Notes under the pieces: generated by a model
Told to the model about the DNA's origin: nothing
Databases searched by the model: none
Seen by the model: the letters and a program-made list of their open reading frames with translations, nothing else
Position numbers and translations under genes: made by a program
Part shown: positions 1-4,935 of the stretch, piece by piece
How the letters are laid out: each line of letters starts with the position of its first letter
Numbering within the stretch: position 1 is the first letter of the stretch
NCBI GenBank assembly: GCA_002333425.1
Contig: DDBL01000206.1
Span: forward strand, 8,389 to 14,482
Length of the DNA: 6,094 nucleotides
Direction: 5' to 3'
From: Leptospiraceae bacterium UBA2033
GTDB taxonomy: Bacteria > Spirochaetota > Leptospiria > Leptospirales > Leptospiraceae

Positions 1-1
1 G

Positions 2-697
2 ATTAACCTCACTGGTGATGACGGGTATAGTGAAAAAATTTCTCTGAAAGACGAAATGGGACCCCAAGTTGTAGAACTCACAAAACCTTTCTCTGGAAAA
101 AATTTGAAGATGACCGTGGACGAAGCGTATGCGGGCAAAAAATACAAAGGAATTGTTTTAAGTGAAATGCGTTTTCATGATGGAAAAGAATGGTTCTTAC
201 TCGATCCATTTCCACGTATTAGAGAAATTGCAACTTCTAACGAAGCGGATTTTGAAAAAGCAGGAGCGTCTGACGTCATGAACAAAAGTTTAACTGGTCA
301 TGATGTAAATGCGGCTAGTTCGAATTGGACTGTGCGACTTCGATCAGATGGAAGTATGTTTATGGAAGGTAGCACCACTTCTTATGATGAAAATTCTGAA
401 AATACAAGTCGATTTTATGCGCTTGGAAATTACGAAGTGAAATCCACCGAGAACAATATTCTGCAAGTTCGAGTGTTTGGATTTTTACGCGAATTAAAAT
501 CCGAAATAGAAATGCAGATGGATTGCAATGGTTGTGGGCGAGATTGTAACCAACTAGGTGGCACGGACTCGGATAAAATCGAAAAGATTTTTGCTGAGTA
601 TTTGGAACTAGAAAAGGTAGACGGAAAGTTTATCGTAAAAAACTTAAAACGTTCTAACCATCTAGGTTTTGATCAACTAGAAATGAATTTAGAATAA
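2..697 (+). CDS. C-terminal part of a discoidin/NADase-type glycan-binding domain protein (5' end outside window)
   Basis: The frame is open from base 2, so the gene begins before the window. An ATG at 56 lies inside the domain and is not taken as the start. The first ~68 visible residues match the end of the NADase-type glycan-binding (discoidin-like) domain: an 'isLkDemgpQ' stretch, then AYAGKKYKGIVLSEMRF, which corresponds to the family's 'vY.GkKY.DtaiSEi.f' strand. The rest looks like a small beta-rich C-terminal domain (WTVRLRSDGSMFMEG, then YALGNYEV, then NILQVRVFGFLREL). Near its end is a Cys cluster, CNGCGRDC (C-x2-C-x3-C), at about residues 175-182 of the visible fragment, which could be a disulfide or metal site. 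Such proteins are expected to be exported, but any signal peptide would be upstream and cannot be seen. The binding partner is unknown. The stop is one base before the transporter start. The domain name comes from pattern recognition; the role in glycan binding is inferred. Confidence 0.7.
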   Translation: MNLTGDDGYSEKISLKDEMGPQVVELTKPFSGKNLKMTVDEAYAGKKYKGIVLSEMRFHDGKEWFLLDPFPRIREIATSNEADFEKAGASDVMNKSLTGHDVNAASSNWTVRLRSDGSMFMEGSTTSYDENSENTSRFYALGNYEVKSTENNILQVRVFGFLRELKSEIEMQMDCNGCGRDCNQLGGTDSDKIEKIFAEYLELEKVDGKFIVKNLKRSNHLGFDQLEMNLE

Positions 698-698
698 A

Positions 699-1613
699 TT
701 GATTTATCGCATAACGTCTCTGTTCCCACTATGGATACTTATCGTGTCCATAGTTTCTTTTATCTATCCTCCTTTTATTGCTTGGTTTAAGGGGGATTAT
801 ATCTCTTTTGCGCTTGCTCTTATTATGCTTGGAATGGGGCTTACCTTGAACATTGATGATTTTAAAAGAGTGTTGTTATTTCCTAAATCTGTTTTTATTG
901 GGGTATTTCTTCAATACACGGTCATGCCTCTTTCTGGATATGCGATTGCGTATATCTATGATTTGCCGACTGCCTTTGCTGTGGGGCTAATACTTGTTGC
1001 CTGCTGTCCGGGTGGAACTGCTTCTAATGTTCTTACGTTTATTGCAAAAGCCGATGTAGCTTTGTCTGTTTCGCTTACTGCAATTTCTACTGTTCTTTCG
1101 GTTGCACTAACTCCTATTTTGACTTTGTATCTAGCGGGTAATCGGGTAGACGTAAACTCTGTTGGTCTTTTGCTAAGTACACTCAAAGTAATTATTTTTC
1201 CTGTCGCATGTGGTGTTTTTCTGAATTACTTTTTCCCTCGTTTTACTAAAAAGCTTTCTATTGTTTCGCCACTTCTTGCCGTGGTTATGATAATCCTAAT
1301 TGTCGCGTCCGTGATTGCTTCGAATAAAGCGCCGATTACAGAATCTGGATTGAGACTTTTAGCATCTGTATTTAGTTTGCATATCGCTGGATTTTTCTTT
1401 GGGTATATGCTGAGTATCCTCTTTAAACAAGATACAATTCGTGCTCGAACAATTTCCATTGAAGTAGGAATGCAGAATTCAGGACTTGGCGTTTTACTAG
1501 CAAGAGAAAATTTTACCAATCCGCTAACGGCAGTTCCTTGTGCGATTTCGAGTCTCGCTCATTCGTTAATTGCAAGTGTGCTAGCGACATTTTGGCGAAG
1601 AAAAAAAACTTGA
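699..1613 (+). CDS. Bile acid:sodium symporter (BASS) family transporter
   Basis: A 304-residue inner-membrane carrier, close to the ~310 residues usual for bacterial BASS proteins, with about ten hydrophobic segments. Family landmarks are LGMGLTLNIDDFKRVL (44-59), CCPGGTASNV in the unwound TM4 (102-111) and EVGMQNSGLG in TM9 (255-264). Aligned from memory to the Neisseria ASBT structure with a constant offset of 5, every side-chain Na+ ligand is kept: Q72, S109, N110, S123, T127, E255 and Q259. This indicates Na+-driven uptake of an organic anion. The substrate cannot be read from sequence; bile acids are unlikely in a free-living host, and pantothenate, keto acids or similar anions are alternatives. 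The start is TTG at 699: the frame is closed by TAG at 690-692, there is no ATG before the first membrane segment, and the one-base gap after the upstream stop suggests translational coupling. GTG at codon 16 would cut into TM1. The SD is weak. Confidence 0.9.
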   Translation: MIYRITSLFPLWILIVSIVSFIYPPFIAWFKGDYISFALALIMLGMGLTLNIDDFKRVLLFPKSVFIGVFLQYTVMPLSGYAIAYIYDLPTAFAVGLILVACCPGGTASNVLTFIAKADVALSVSLTAISTVLSVALTPILTLYLAGNRVDVNSVGLLLSTLKVIIFPVACGVFLNYFFPRFTKKLSIVSPLLAVVMIILIVASVIASNKAPITESGLRLLASVFSLHIAGFFFGYMLSILFKQDTIRARTISIEVGMQNSGLGVLLARENFTNPLTAVPCAISSLAHSLIASVLATFWRRKKT

Positions 1614-1638
1614 CAAATGTAGTCACATAGACTACATT
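1610..1638 (+). promoter_or_regulatory. Sigma70-type promoter of the toxin-antitoxin operon, probably leaderless
   Basis: A perfect -35 hexamer TTGACA (1610-1615), a 17-bp spacer and a -10 hexamer TACATT (1633-1638, 4/6 to TATAAT). The antitoxin ATG begins 7 nt after the -10 hexamer, so transcription should start at or within a base or two of the A of the ATG. No SD precedes that ATG, which agrees with a leaderless message. The -35 overlaps the last bases of the transporter gene, so the module has its own promoter and need not be read from upstream. Confidence 0.75.
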
Positions 1639-1647
1639 GAGTCTATG
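1616..1647. promoter_or_regulatory. Two overlapping inverted repeats: likely operator of the toxin-antitoxin operon
   Basis: The first inverted repeat is perfect: AATGTAGTC (1616-1624), five bases, then GACTACATT (1630-1638). It fills exactly the promoter spacer and -10 hexamer. The second is also perfect: CATAGACT (1626-1633), six bases, then AGTCTATG (1640-1647), and it ends on the ATG start codon. The two share the central GACT arm, giving three half-sites on one DNA face-to-face array. Phd/YefM-type antitoxins bind palindromes in their own promoters, and the toxin modulates the occupancy (conditional cooperativity). Binding here would block both RNA polymerase and, in DNA, the start of the leaderless transcript. 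The repeats are seen directly; the operator role is inferred. Confidence 0.75.
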
Positions 1648-1953
1648 TTAGCCATCGGAATTCGTGAACTCAAAACTCAATTAAGTCAGTACATTAGGAT
1701 TGTCCAAAATGGAGAAATCCTTTTAATTACTGATAGAAACAAAGTTGTTGCCGAGCTTAGACAATCTACTCAATCAAATGAAGCAAATAAGGACTCCAAA
1801 TTGGAAACTTACATTGCAAAACTAGCAAACGAAGGCAAAATTAAAAAAGCTACTCGAAATGAGTCTTTCCTTGATTCCTTCTACAAAAAGGGAAAAGGCA
1901 AAACAAAAGTAGATTGGAAAAAAGCCTATCTTGAAATCAAAGAAGATAGATGA
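1645..1953 (+). CDS. Phd/YefM-type antitoxin
   Basis: A 102-residue protein. Residues 1-40 (MLAIGIRELKTQLSQYIRIV, then NGEILLITDRNKVVAELR) match the Phd/YefM DNA-binding fold: 'igirelk..ls.yir.v..Ge...it.r...vA.l'. The remainder is lysine-rich and probably becomes ordered only on binding the toxin (YIAKLANEGKIKK, then DSFYKKGKGKTKVDWKKAYLEIKEDR). It is longer than classic Phd (about 73 residues) but within the range of Phd-type antitoxins paired with PIN toxins. Its likely roles are neutralising the downstream RNase and repressing the operon through the palindromes at 1616-1647. The stop overlaps the toxin start as ATGA (1950-1953), the usual coupling for these pairs. The start is fixed by the promoter position and by the family's conserved N-terminus; there is no SD. 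Confidence 0.9.
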   Translation: MLAIGIRELKTQLSQYIRIVQNGEILLITDRNKVVAELRQSTQSNEANKDSKLETYIAKLANEGKIKKATRNESFLDSFYKKGKGKTKVDWKKAYLEIKEDR

Positions 1954-2399
1954 ATTTATTTATAGATTCAAGTTTTTTATTATCCATTATTTTTGAAGAA
2001 GAAGGCTCGGATGAGTGTTATGAAATCTGGAATAGCGGCAAAGTTCGATTAGGCTCTATCCTTCTTTCTATAGAATCAATGAATTCCATTAGAAGAGCTT
2101 TTGGATTTGTAAAGGAAAAGAAAGTTACTTCTATTTTAAAGGAAAAAGAACAATTTTGTGAAGTGATGCTTTCGGAAGTTTCTCTGCGAAATATAGATTC
2201 AACAATTTATGAAATCATTAAATCTAAGAAAGAAATCTCAGGATGTAGATCATTAGATGCAATTCATATTGCGACTGCACTTGATTTTAAAAGAAATAGT
2301 CTTTCCGAAATTCATATCTGCTCCACAGATAAACGACTCAGGGATGTAGCTAAAAAAGTAGGGTTTTCAGTGTTACCCAAAAAAATAGTAGTAAATTAA
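1950..2399 (+). CDS. vapC: PIN-domain toxin (VapC family ribonuclease)
   Basis: A 149-residue PIN domain. The four acidic residues that hold the Mg2+/Mn2+ ions are present: D6 in LFIDSSFLL, E42 in SIESMNSI, D103 in SLDAIHIATAL and D127 in ICSTDKRLRDVAKKVGF. The nuclease should therefore be active. Family members are sequence- or structure-specific RNases that often cut tRNA or rRNA and stop translation; the target here cannot be told. The ATG overlaps the antitoxin TGA, with a weak AGAAG SD inside the antitoxin's last codons, so synthesis is probably coupled to the antitoxin. The toxin stop (2397-2399) overlaps the stop of the opposing Uma2 gene, leaving no room for a terminator. The symbol is a family name, not an orthology claim. 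Confidence 0.9.
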   Translation: MNLFIDSSFLLSIIFEEEGSDECYEIWNSGKVRLGSILLSIESMNSIRRAFGFVKEKKVTSILKEKEQFCEVMLSEVSLRNIDSTIYEIIKSKKEISGCRSLDAIHIATALDFKRNSLSEIHICSTDKRLRDVAKKVGFSVLPKKIVVN

Positions 2400-2944
2400 T
2401 TAAACACTTCTTCTGGTTTGAGGATAAAGCCTATTAGCTTCTTGGACGTGTAGGATTGTCCCATTTCGAGTAGGGTTACTTTTTGGAAGTTGGTATTCGT
2501 ATTTTCGTAGATTTCGATATTTTTTTCTTCGGCGTCTACTATCCAGTATTCGCTAACACCTGATTTTTCGTAAACTGCTTTTTTCTTTTTGAGATCGTAG
2601 TAGGCTGTAGATTCAGAAAGGACTTCGATTACTAAATCCGGTGCACCTTCAATCTTCTTTTCGCCGATGATTGATTCTCGCTCTCTTGAAATAAAAAATA
2701 CGTCTGGTTGGTAAGTTTCATTTGGTCCTAAATAAATATCTAGAGGAGCAATAAAAACTCTTCCTGATTTGCTTTCATTTGCAAATTTCTTTAAAAGCAT
2801 AGCCAAAGTTAATACAATATTTTGATGGTTTGGAGTTGGGGATGTCATTTCAATTATCTCTCCGTCGATAAGTTGATACTTGCCACCCATGGGAGTCTTT
2901 AGATAATCTTCATAAGTTTGTTTTTCTTTTAATGTCCGACTCAT
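2396..2944 (-). CDS. Uma2-family (DUF820) PD-(D/E)XK nuclease-like protein
   Basis: 182 residues from the ATG at 2944. The N-terminus has the family pattern TYEDYLKTPMGGKYQLIDGEIIEM (about 10-33). PTPNHQNIV (37-44), including H40, is followed by the core of a PD-(D/E)XK fold: YQPDVFFI with D81, and APDLVIEVLSEST with E107. A lysine cluster, K119-K122, precedes YEKSGVSEYWIVDAEEK (125-141), the usual 'Y...Gv.EYWivD' block. All putative catalytic positions are kept. The biological role of Uma2 proteins is not established; they are common in multiple copies in cyanobacteria and some spirochaetes, often near mobile DNA. A TTG at 2986 would add 14 residues (MYLTNPQIKLNLKP) not typical of the family. 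It overlaps a promoter-like sequence, so the ATG is preferred. The gene converges with vapC and overlaps it by 4 bases. Confidence 0.88.
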   Translation of the reverse strand: MSRTLKEKQTYEDYLKTPMGGKYQLIDGEIIEMTSPTPNHQNIVLTLAMLLKKFANESKSGRVFIAPLDIYLGPNETYQPDVFFISRERESIIGEKKIEGAPDLVIEVLSESTAYYDLKKKKAVYEKSGVSEYWIVDAEEKNIEIYENTNTNFQKVTLLEMGQSYTSKKLIGFILKPEEVFN

Positions 2945-2952
2945 AGGTTTTA

Positions 2953-2980
2953 AGTTTAATTTTATTTGGGGATTGGTCAA
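2953..2980 (-). promoter_or_regulatory. Possible promoter of the Uma2 gene
   Basis: On the minus strand, TTGACC (2980-2975, 5/6 to the -35 consensus) is followed by a 16-bp spacer and TAAACT (2958-2953, 4/6 to the -10). The ATG lies 8 nt beyond the -10, so this transcript would also be almost leaderless. No SD precedes the ATG. AT-rich DNA gives many such matches, so this is tentative. Confidence 0.35.
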
Positions 2981-2998
2981 GTACAAATCGTTGCCTTC

Positions 2999-3122
2999 TG
3001 GGGCTGTGTAAAAACAAAGAAAATGTCTCTCACAGAGAGCACAGAGTTCACGGAGAATATTGATTTTATTGACTCTTTTCTCTGTGGTCTCTGTGAGAAA
3101 ATTATGTTTTTACACAACCCCA
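2999..3122. repeat. 124-bp palindromic intergenic repeat (MITE/REP-like) with CACAGAG units
   Basis: Outer arms TGGGGCTGTGTAAAAACA (2999-3016) and TGTTTTTACACAACCCCA (3105-3122) pair at 17 of 18 positions. Inner arms TCTCACAGAGAGCACAGAG (3028-3046) and CTCTGTGGTCTCTGTGAGA (3080-3098) pair at 18 of 19. The left arm holds three tandem 9-bp units, CACAGAGAG, CACAGAGTT and CACGGAGAA (3031-3057); the right arm has two on the other strand. The centre (3058-3077) is AT-rich. There are no clear target-site duplications and no coding potential. The right end lies 5 bp beyond the stop of the membrane protein gene and the left end 54 bp upstream of the Uma2 ATG. As RNA it would form a long hairpin that could end or stabilise the membrane-protein mRNA. 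Similar CACAGAG/CTCTGTG repeats are, from memory, scattered in spirochaete and cyanobacterial genomes. The mobilising enzyme is unknown. Confidence 0.85.
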
Positions 3123-3127
3123 TTGTA

Positions 3128-4072
3128 TTACATCGCGCCTGCGATTAATTGTTCTTCTATGCGCTCCATTTTTTTAAGTTCTTTCTCTACAAATAAAAGT
3201 TTATTTTTGCAAGTAGAAATTTCTTTTTTCAAATCGGAAAGTATCATAGGGCTTGTTACTTTTACATTTCTATCGTAGACACTAACTGGCATGTAGTGTC
3301 CGAAAGTATCTCTTCCGTCAATGCGTTTTACAAAATAGAAGTCTTTTGTTAAAACATGTTTGGCTTCGTAGTAGTAGGGAGAAACTATATCCGATTTTTT
3401 AGAATTGCGTAGAATAAGAACCCCGTTGTGCACAAAACCTGGTGTTTGTTTTGCACCAGAAATATCCGGGGTTGCACTTCCATATACAATCAAAGAGTCT
3501 TTTGTTTTTTCGGCAACTTTCCCGATGATTTTGAAGCTAACAGGTGTAATTCTCTCTAGTTTTTTTTCCAAAGAAGAAATTTTATTTTCCAAAAATGATT
3601 TGTCTGTCTTTAAACGTTTCTCTTTTGCATAAAAATTTCCCCATTCTTTCTTTTCGGTTTTATGTTTTGCAAATTCTTGGCGTTTGGTTTCGATTTTTCG
3701 GAGTCTATCTATTTTTACAAAGTCAATAGAATTGTAAAATGCTGGTTTTCCACCGCAAATATCTGCGTATATAGAAAGGTATTCGCGAAATTGTTTTTGG
3801 TTTCTGATGAATAAAGCTCCATCTACATATTCCAATGGGTAAAATTTCTTCTCACCATGTCTGTTGCGAACCCCAACTCGCTCGGTAGAGTCGATTGGAT
3901 CTACTAAGATCGCATTTTTAGGAATTTGTAGTGTAGGTAAATTCCCAAAACTCGGGCAGAGAAGATCTGAACTCAAATAGGCTCTTTTTTCTATGCCTAG
4001 CCATTTTATTAAGATAACAAATGCCAGTCCCAAAATGGTGATTTTAATGATTAGTTTGTTTTGTAGTTTCAT
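3128..4072 (-). CDS. Uncharacterised membrane-anchored coiled-coil protein
   Basis: I do not recognise this 314-residue protein. It starts with a short basic stretch and one hydrophobic segment (about 7-25, LIIKITILGLAFVILIKWLG) with no signal-peptidase or lipobox site in sight, so it is probably a single-pass inner-membrane protein with its body outside the cytoplasm. Residues 31-120 are globular with C39 and C106 (DICGGKP), a possible disulfide. A charged helical region, about 120-175, is probably coiled coil. A beta-rich part follows (178-275: VSFKIIGKVAEKTKDSLIVYGSA, then GVLILRN, then FYFVKRIDGRDTFGHYMPVSVYD), then a second charged helix (278-310). The two helices could pair as a hairpin around the beta domain. 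A good SD (GGGAG, 4083-4079, 6-nt gap) fixes the ATG at 4072. Upstream is a motif shared with the divergent gene at 4425. The palindromic element starts just after the stop. Confidence 0.8.
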   Translation of the reverse strand: MKLQNKLIIKITILGLAFVILIKWLGIEKRAYLSSDLLCPSFGNLPTLQIPKNAILVDPIDSTERVGVRNRHGEKKFYPLEYVDGALFIRNQKQFREYLSIYADICGGKPAFYNSIDFVKIDRLRKIETKRQEFAKHKTEKKEWGNFYAKEKRLKTDKSFLENKISSLEKKLERITPVSFKIIGKVAEKTKDSLIVYGSATPDISGAKQTPGFVHNGVLILRNSKKSDIVSPYYYEAKHVLTKDFYFVKRIDGRDTFGHYMPVSVYDRNVKVTSPMILSDLKKEISTCKNKLLFVEKELKKMERIEEQLIAGAM

Positions 4073-4093
4073 GCTCTTCTCCCTTTTTAAATA

Positions 4094-4121
4094 ATTCTAA
4101 CAATGGGCAGGACAAATTAGA
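4094..4121 (-). promoter_or_regulatory. Motif copy 1 plus -10-like hexamer facing the membrane protein gene
   Basis: Read on the minus strand: TCTAATTTGTCCTGC (4121-4107), 7 bases, then TAGAAT (4099-4094, 5/6 to TATAAT). The hexamer is 21 bp before the ATG at 4072, leaving a short leader that contains the SD. The motif covers where a -35 would be, so it could be an activator or alternative-sigma site, or an operator. Confidence 0.45.
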
Positions 4122-4290
4122 AGGTGGAAGTTAAAATTCCTGAAAAAATTTTAAAATAGTAACTATTTGTTTATGTTACATAATTTTAGTTATATTCTCA
4201 TTTTAAGGGGGGTGTGAGAGTTATCTCTCTTTGAGAATTATAAAATAAGTAAAAAAACAAAACTTTCTAAAGTAAAATTTATTTTTAATC

Positions 4291-4319
4291 TCTAATCTGT
4301 CCTGCTTGAGTACTATACT
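4291..4319 (+). promoter_or_regulatory. Motif copy 2 plus -10-like hexamer facing the 100-residue protein gene
   Basis: TCTAATCTGTCCTGC (4291-4305) matches the copy at 4121-4107 on the other strand at 14 of 15 positions. It is followed after 8 bases by TATACT (4314-4319, 5/6 to TATAAT). The leader to the ATG at 4425 would be about 100 nt and contains the CTATAC repeats. Confidence 0.45.
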
Positions 4320-4424
4320 TTAATAGTAGTAAAAAAATGTATAGCAAAAAATAAAAGACTATACAAAAAAATAGTTATATTTTTATTTTTACGACATAAA
4401 TAGAGAATTAATGAAGGATATTGT

Positions 4425-4727
4425 ATGAAAAGAAGACATTTAACCAAACAGCCAGGAATTGGAGATTTTAAAAATAAGTGCTCAGAAATGATCAGAAAAT
4501 ATGACGCAAAAATTATTCGAACAGTTTATGAATCAGTTCATGAAAACGTATACTGGAAAGGGGGGATTCCTAGCTCTATTAAACGAAATGTCATAGAGGA
4601 AATACGTTTAGTTTTGAAAAAAGAAAAAGTTAGCGTTTTTCATTTAGAATCTATTGTAGATGAAATGCTTTCCTATTTTGGAAAGTTTTTAATTTTACTA
4701 GACTCTGGGAAATTAAGGCAAAATTAA
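4425..4727 (+). CDS. Small basic protein of unknown function
   Basis: A 100-residue protein I do not recognise. The ATG is well supported by an AAGGA SD (4414-4418) with a 6-nt gap. The N-terminus is strongly basic (MKRRHLTKQPG); the middle has YDAKIIRTVYESVHENVYWKGGIPSSIKRN; the C-terminal half looks helical (NVIEEIRLVLKKEK, then FHLESIVDEMLSYFGKFLILLD). There is one Cys (C19), no signal peptide and no membrane span, so it should be cytoplasmic. The size, charge and predicted helices would suit a DNA- or RNA-binding regulator, but no helix-turn-helix or ribbon motif is convincing. It is divergent from the membrane protein gene and shares the 15-bp upstream motif with it. Downstream, a GC-richer palindrome separates it from ubiE. 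Confidence 0.75.
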   Translation: MKRRHLTKQPGIGDFKNKCSEMIRKYDAKIIRTVYESVHENVYWKGGIPSSIKRNVIEEIRLVLKKEKVSVFHLESIVDEMLSYFGKFLILLDSGKLRQN

Positions 4728-4747
4728 AAATTATTGAAAAAAATATT

Positions 4748-4891
4748 TCATTCCATCCGCACTCTGGGCTTGATCGCGCCCGACGCCTTCGCAAGGTCTA
4801 TTTTGCAAACGCTATATAAGATTAACCAATACAATGTTTGTAAAATAGATTTCTCACGGCGCAAGCTCGGATATTGCTAGTTCGAAATGAC
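4748..4891. repeat. GC-richer palindromic intergenic element (MITE-like)
   Basis: The inner arms TCTATTTTGCAAAC (4797-4810) and GTTTGTAAAATAGA (4836-4849) pair at 13 of 14 positions. Further out, GGGCTTGATCGCGCC on the left loosely matches the complement of GGCGCAAGCTC on the right. The ends are TCATTCC (4748-4754) and CGAAATGA (4883-4890), which resemble each other when one is complemented. Base composition is clearly richer in G+C than in the flanking DNA, and nothing in it is coding. It lies between the 3' ends of two convergent genes, a common landing site for MITEs, and could act as a two-way terminator. The right end, read in reverse (GTCATTTCGAAC, then GAGAAATCTA), resembles palindromic repeats I recall from other bacteria. 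The exact ends are uncertain. Confidence 0.65.
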
Positions 4892-4935
4892 TTGCACTCT
4901 TACTTAATTTTGTTGTAAGATGATTGAATTTTAAT

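Larger units (their letters stand above)
4073..4424. other. Divergent AT-rich intergenic regulatory region
   Basis: About 350 bp with no gene, between the start of the membrane protein gene (minus) and the start of the 100-residue protein gene (plus). It contains: the paired 15-bp motif described separately; a 15-bp palindrome AAATAGT-A-ACTATTT (4154-4168); a nested stem with outer arms ATTCTCA (4194-4200) and TGAGAAT (4232-4238) and inner GAGAG-TTAT-CTCTC (4216-4229); an unusual G6 run (4207-4212) in otherwise AT-rich DNA; and three CTATAC/GTATAG copies (4313-4318, 4339-4344 inverted, 4359-4364). The last two of these form a perfect TGTATAG/CTATACA inverted repeat (4338-4344, 4359-4365). These signals look like a multi-site control region, but many short AT-rich repeats will be chance. 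Confidence 0.55.

Noticed and set aside
956..1519. Two open frames on the minus strand (956-1186 and 1226-1519)
   Set aside because: They lie wholly antisense to the BASS transporter, whose motifs are convincing, and their translations show no family features.
699..1613. Transporter as an Acr3-type arsenite exporter
   Set aside because: Acr3 is a distant relative in the same superfamily, but here the CCPGGTASNV and EVGMQNSGLG motifs and all Na+ ligands fit BASS symporters, and no ars genes are nearby.
3031..3095. CACAGAG repeats as a CRISPR array
   Set aside because: Units are 9 bp, directly adjacent and inverted between the two arms; there are no spacers and no cas genes.
2966..3278. Plus-strand open frames across 2966-3148 and 3060-3278
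   Set aside because: They run through the palindromic repeat and antisense to the 3128-4072 gene; their translations only reflect repeat sequence.
3405..3632. Plus-strand open frame at 3405-3632
   Set aside because: Antisense to the well-started membrane protein gene; no recognisable motif or SD.
4194..4238. Nested hairpin in the divergent region as a riboswitch or small RNA
   Set aside because: Stems are only 5-7 bp with a long unpaired stretch, no known aptamer features and no promoter/terminator pair framing it.
4411..4428. Five-codon upstream frame (ATG AAG GAT ATT GTA TGA) overlapping the start of the 4425 gene
   Set aside because: Its ATG directly precedes the SD of the real gene and has no SD of its own; most likely chance.
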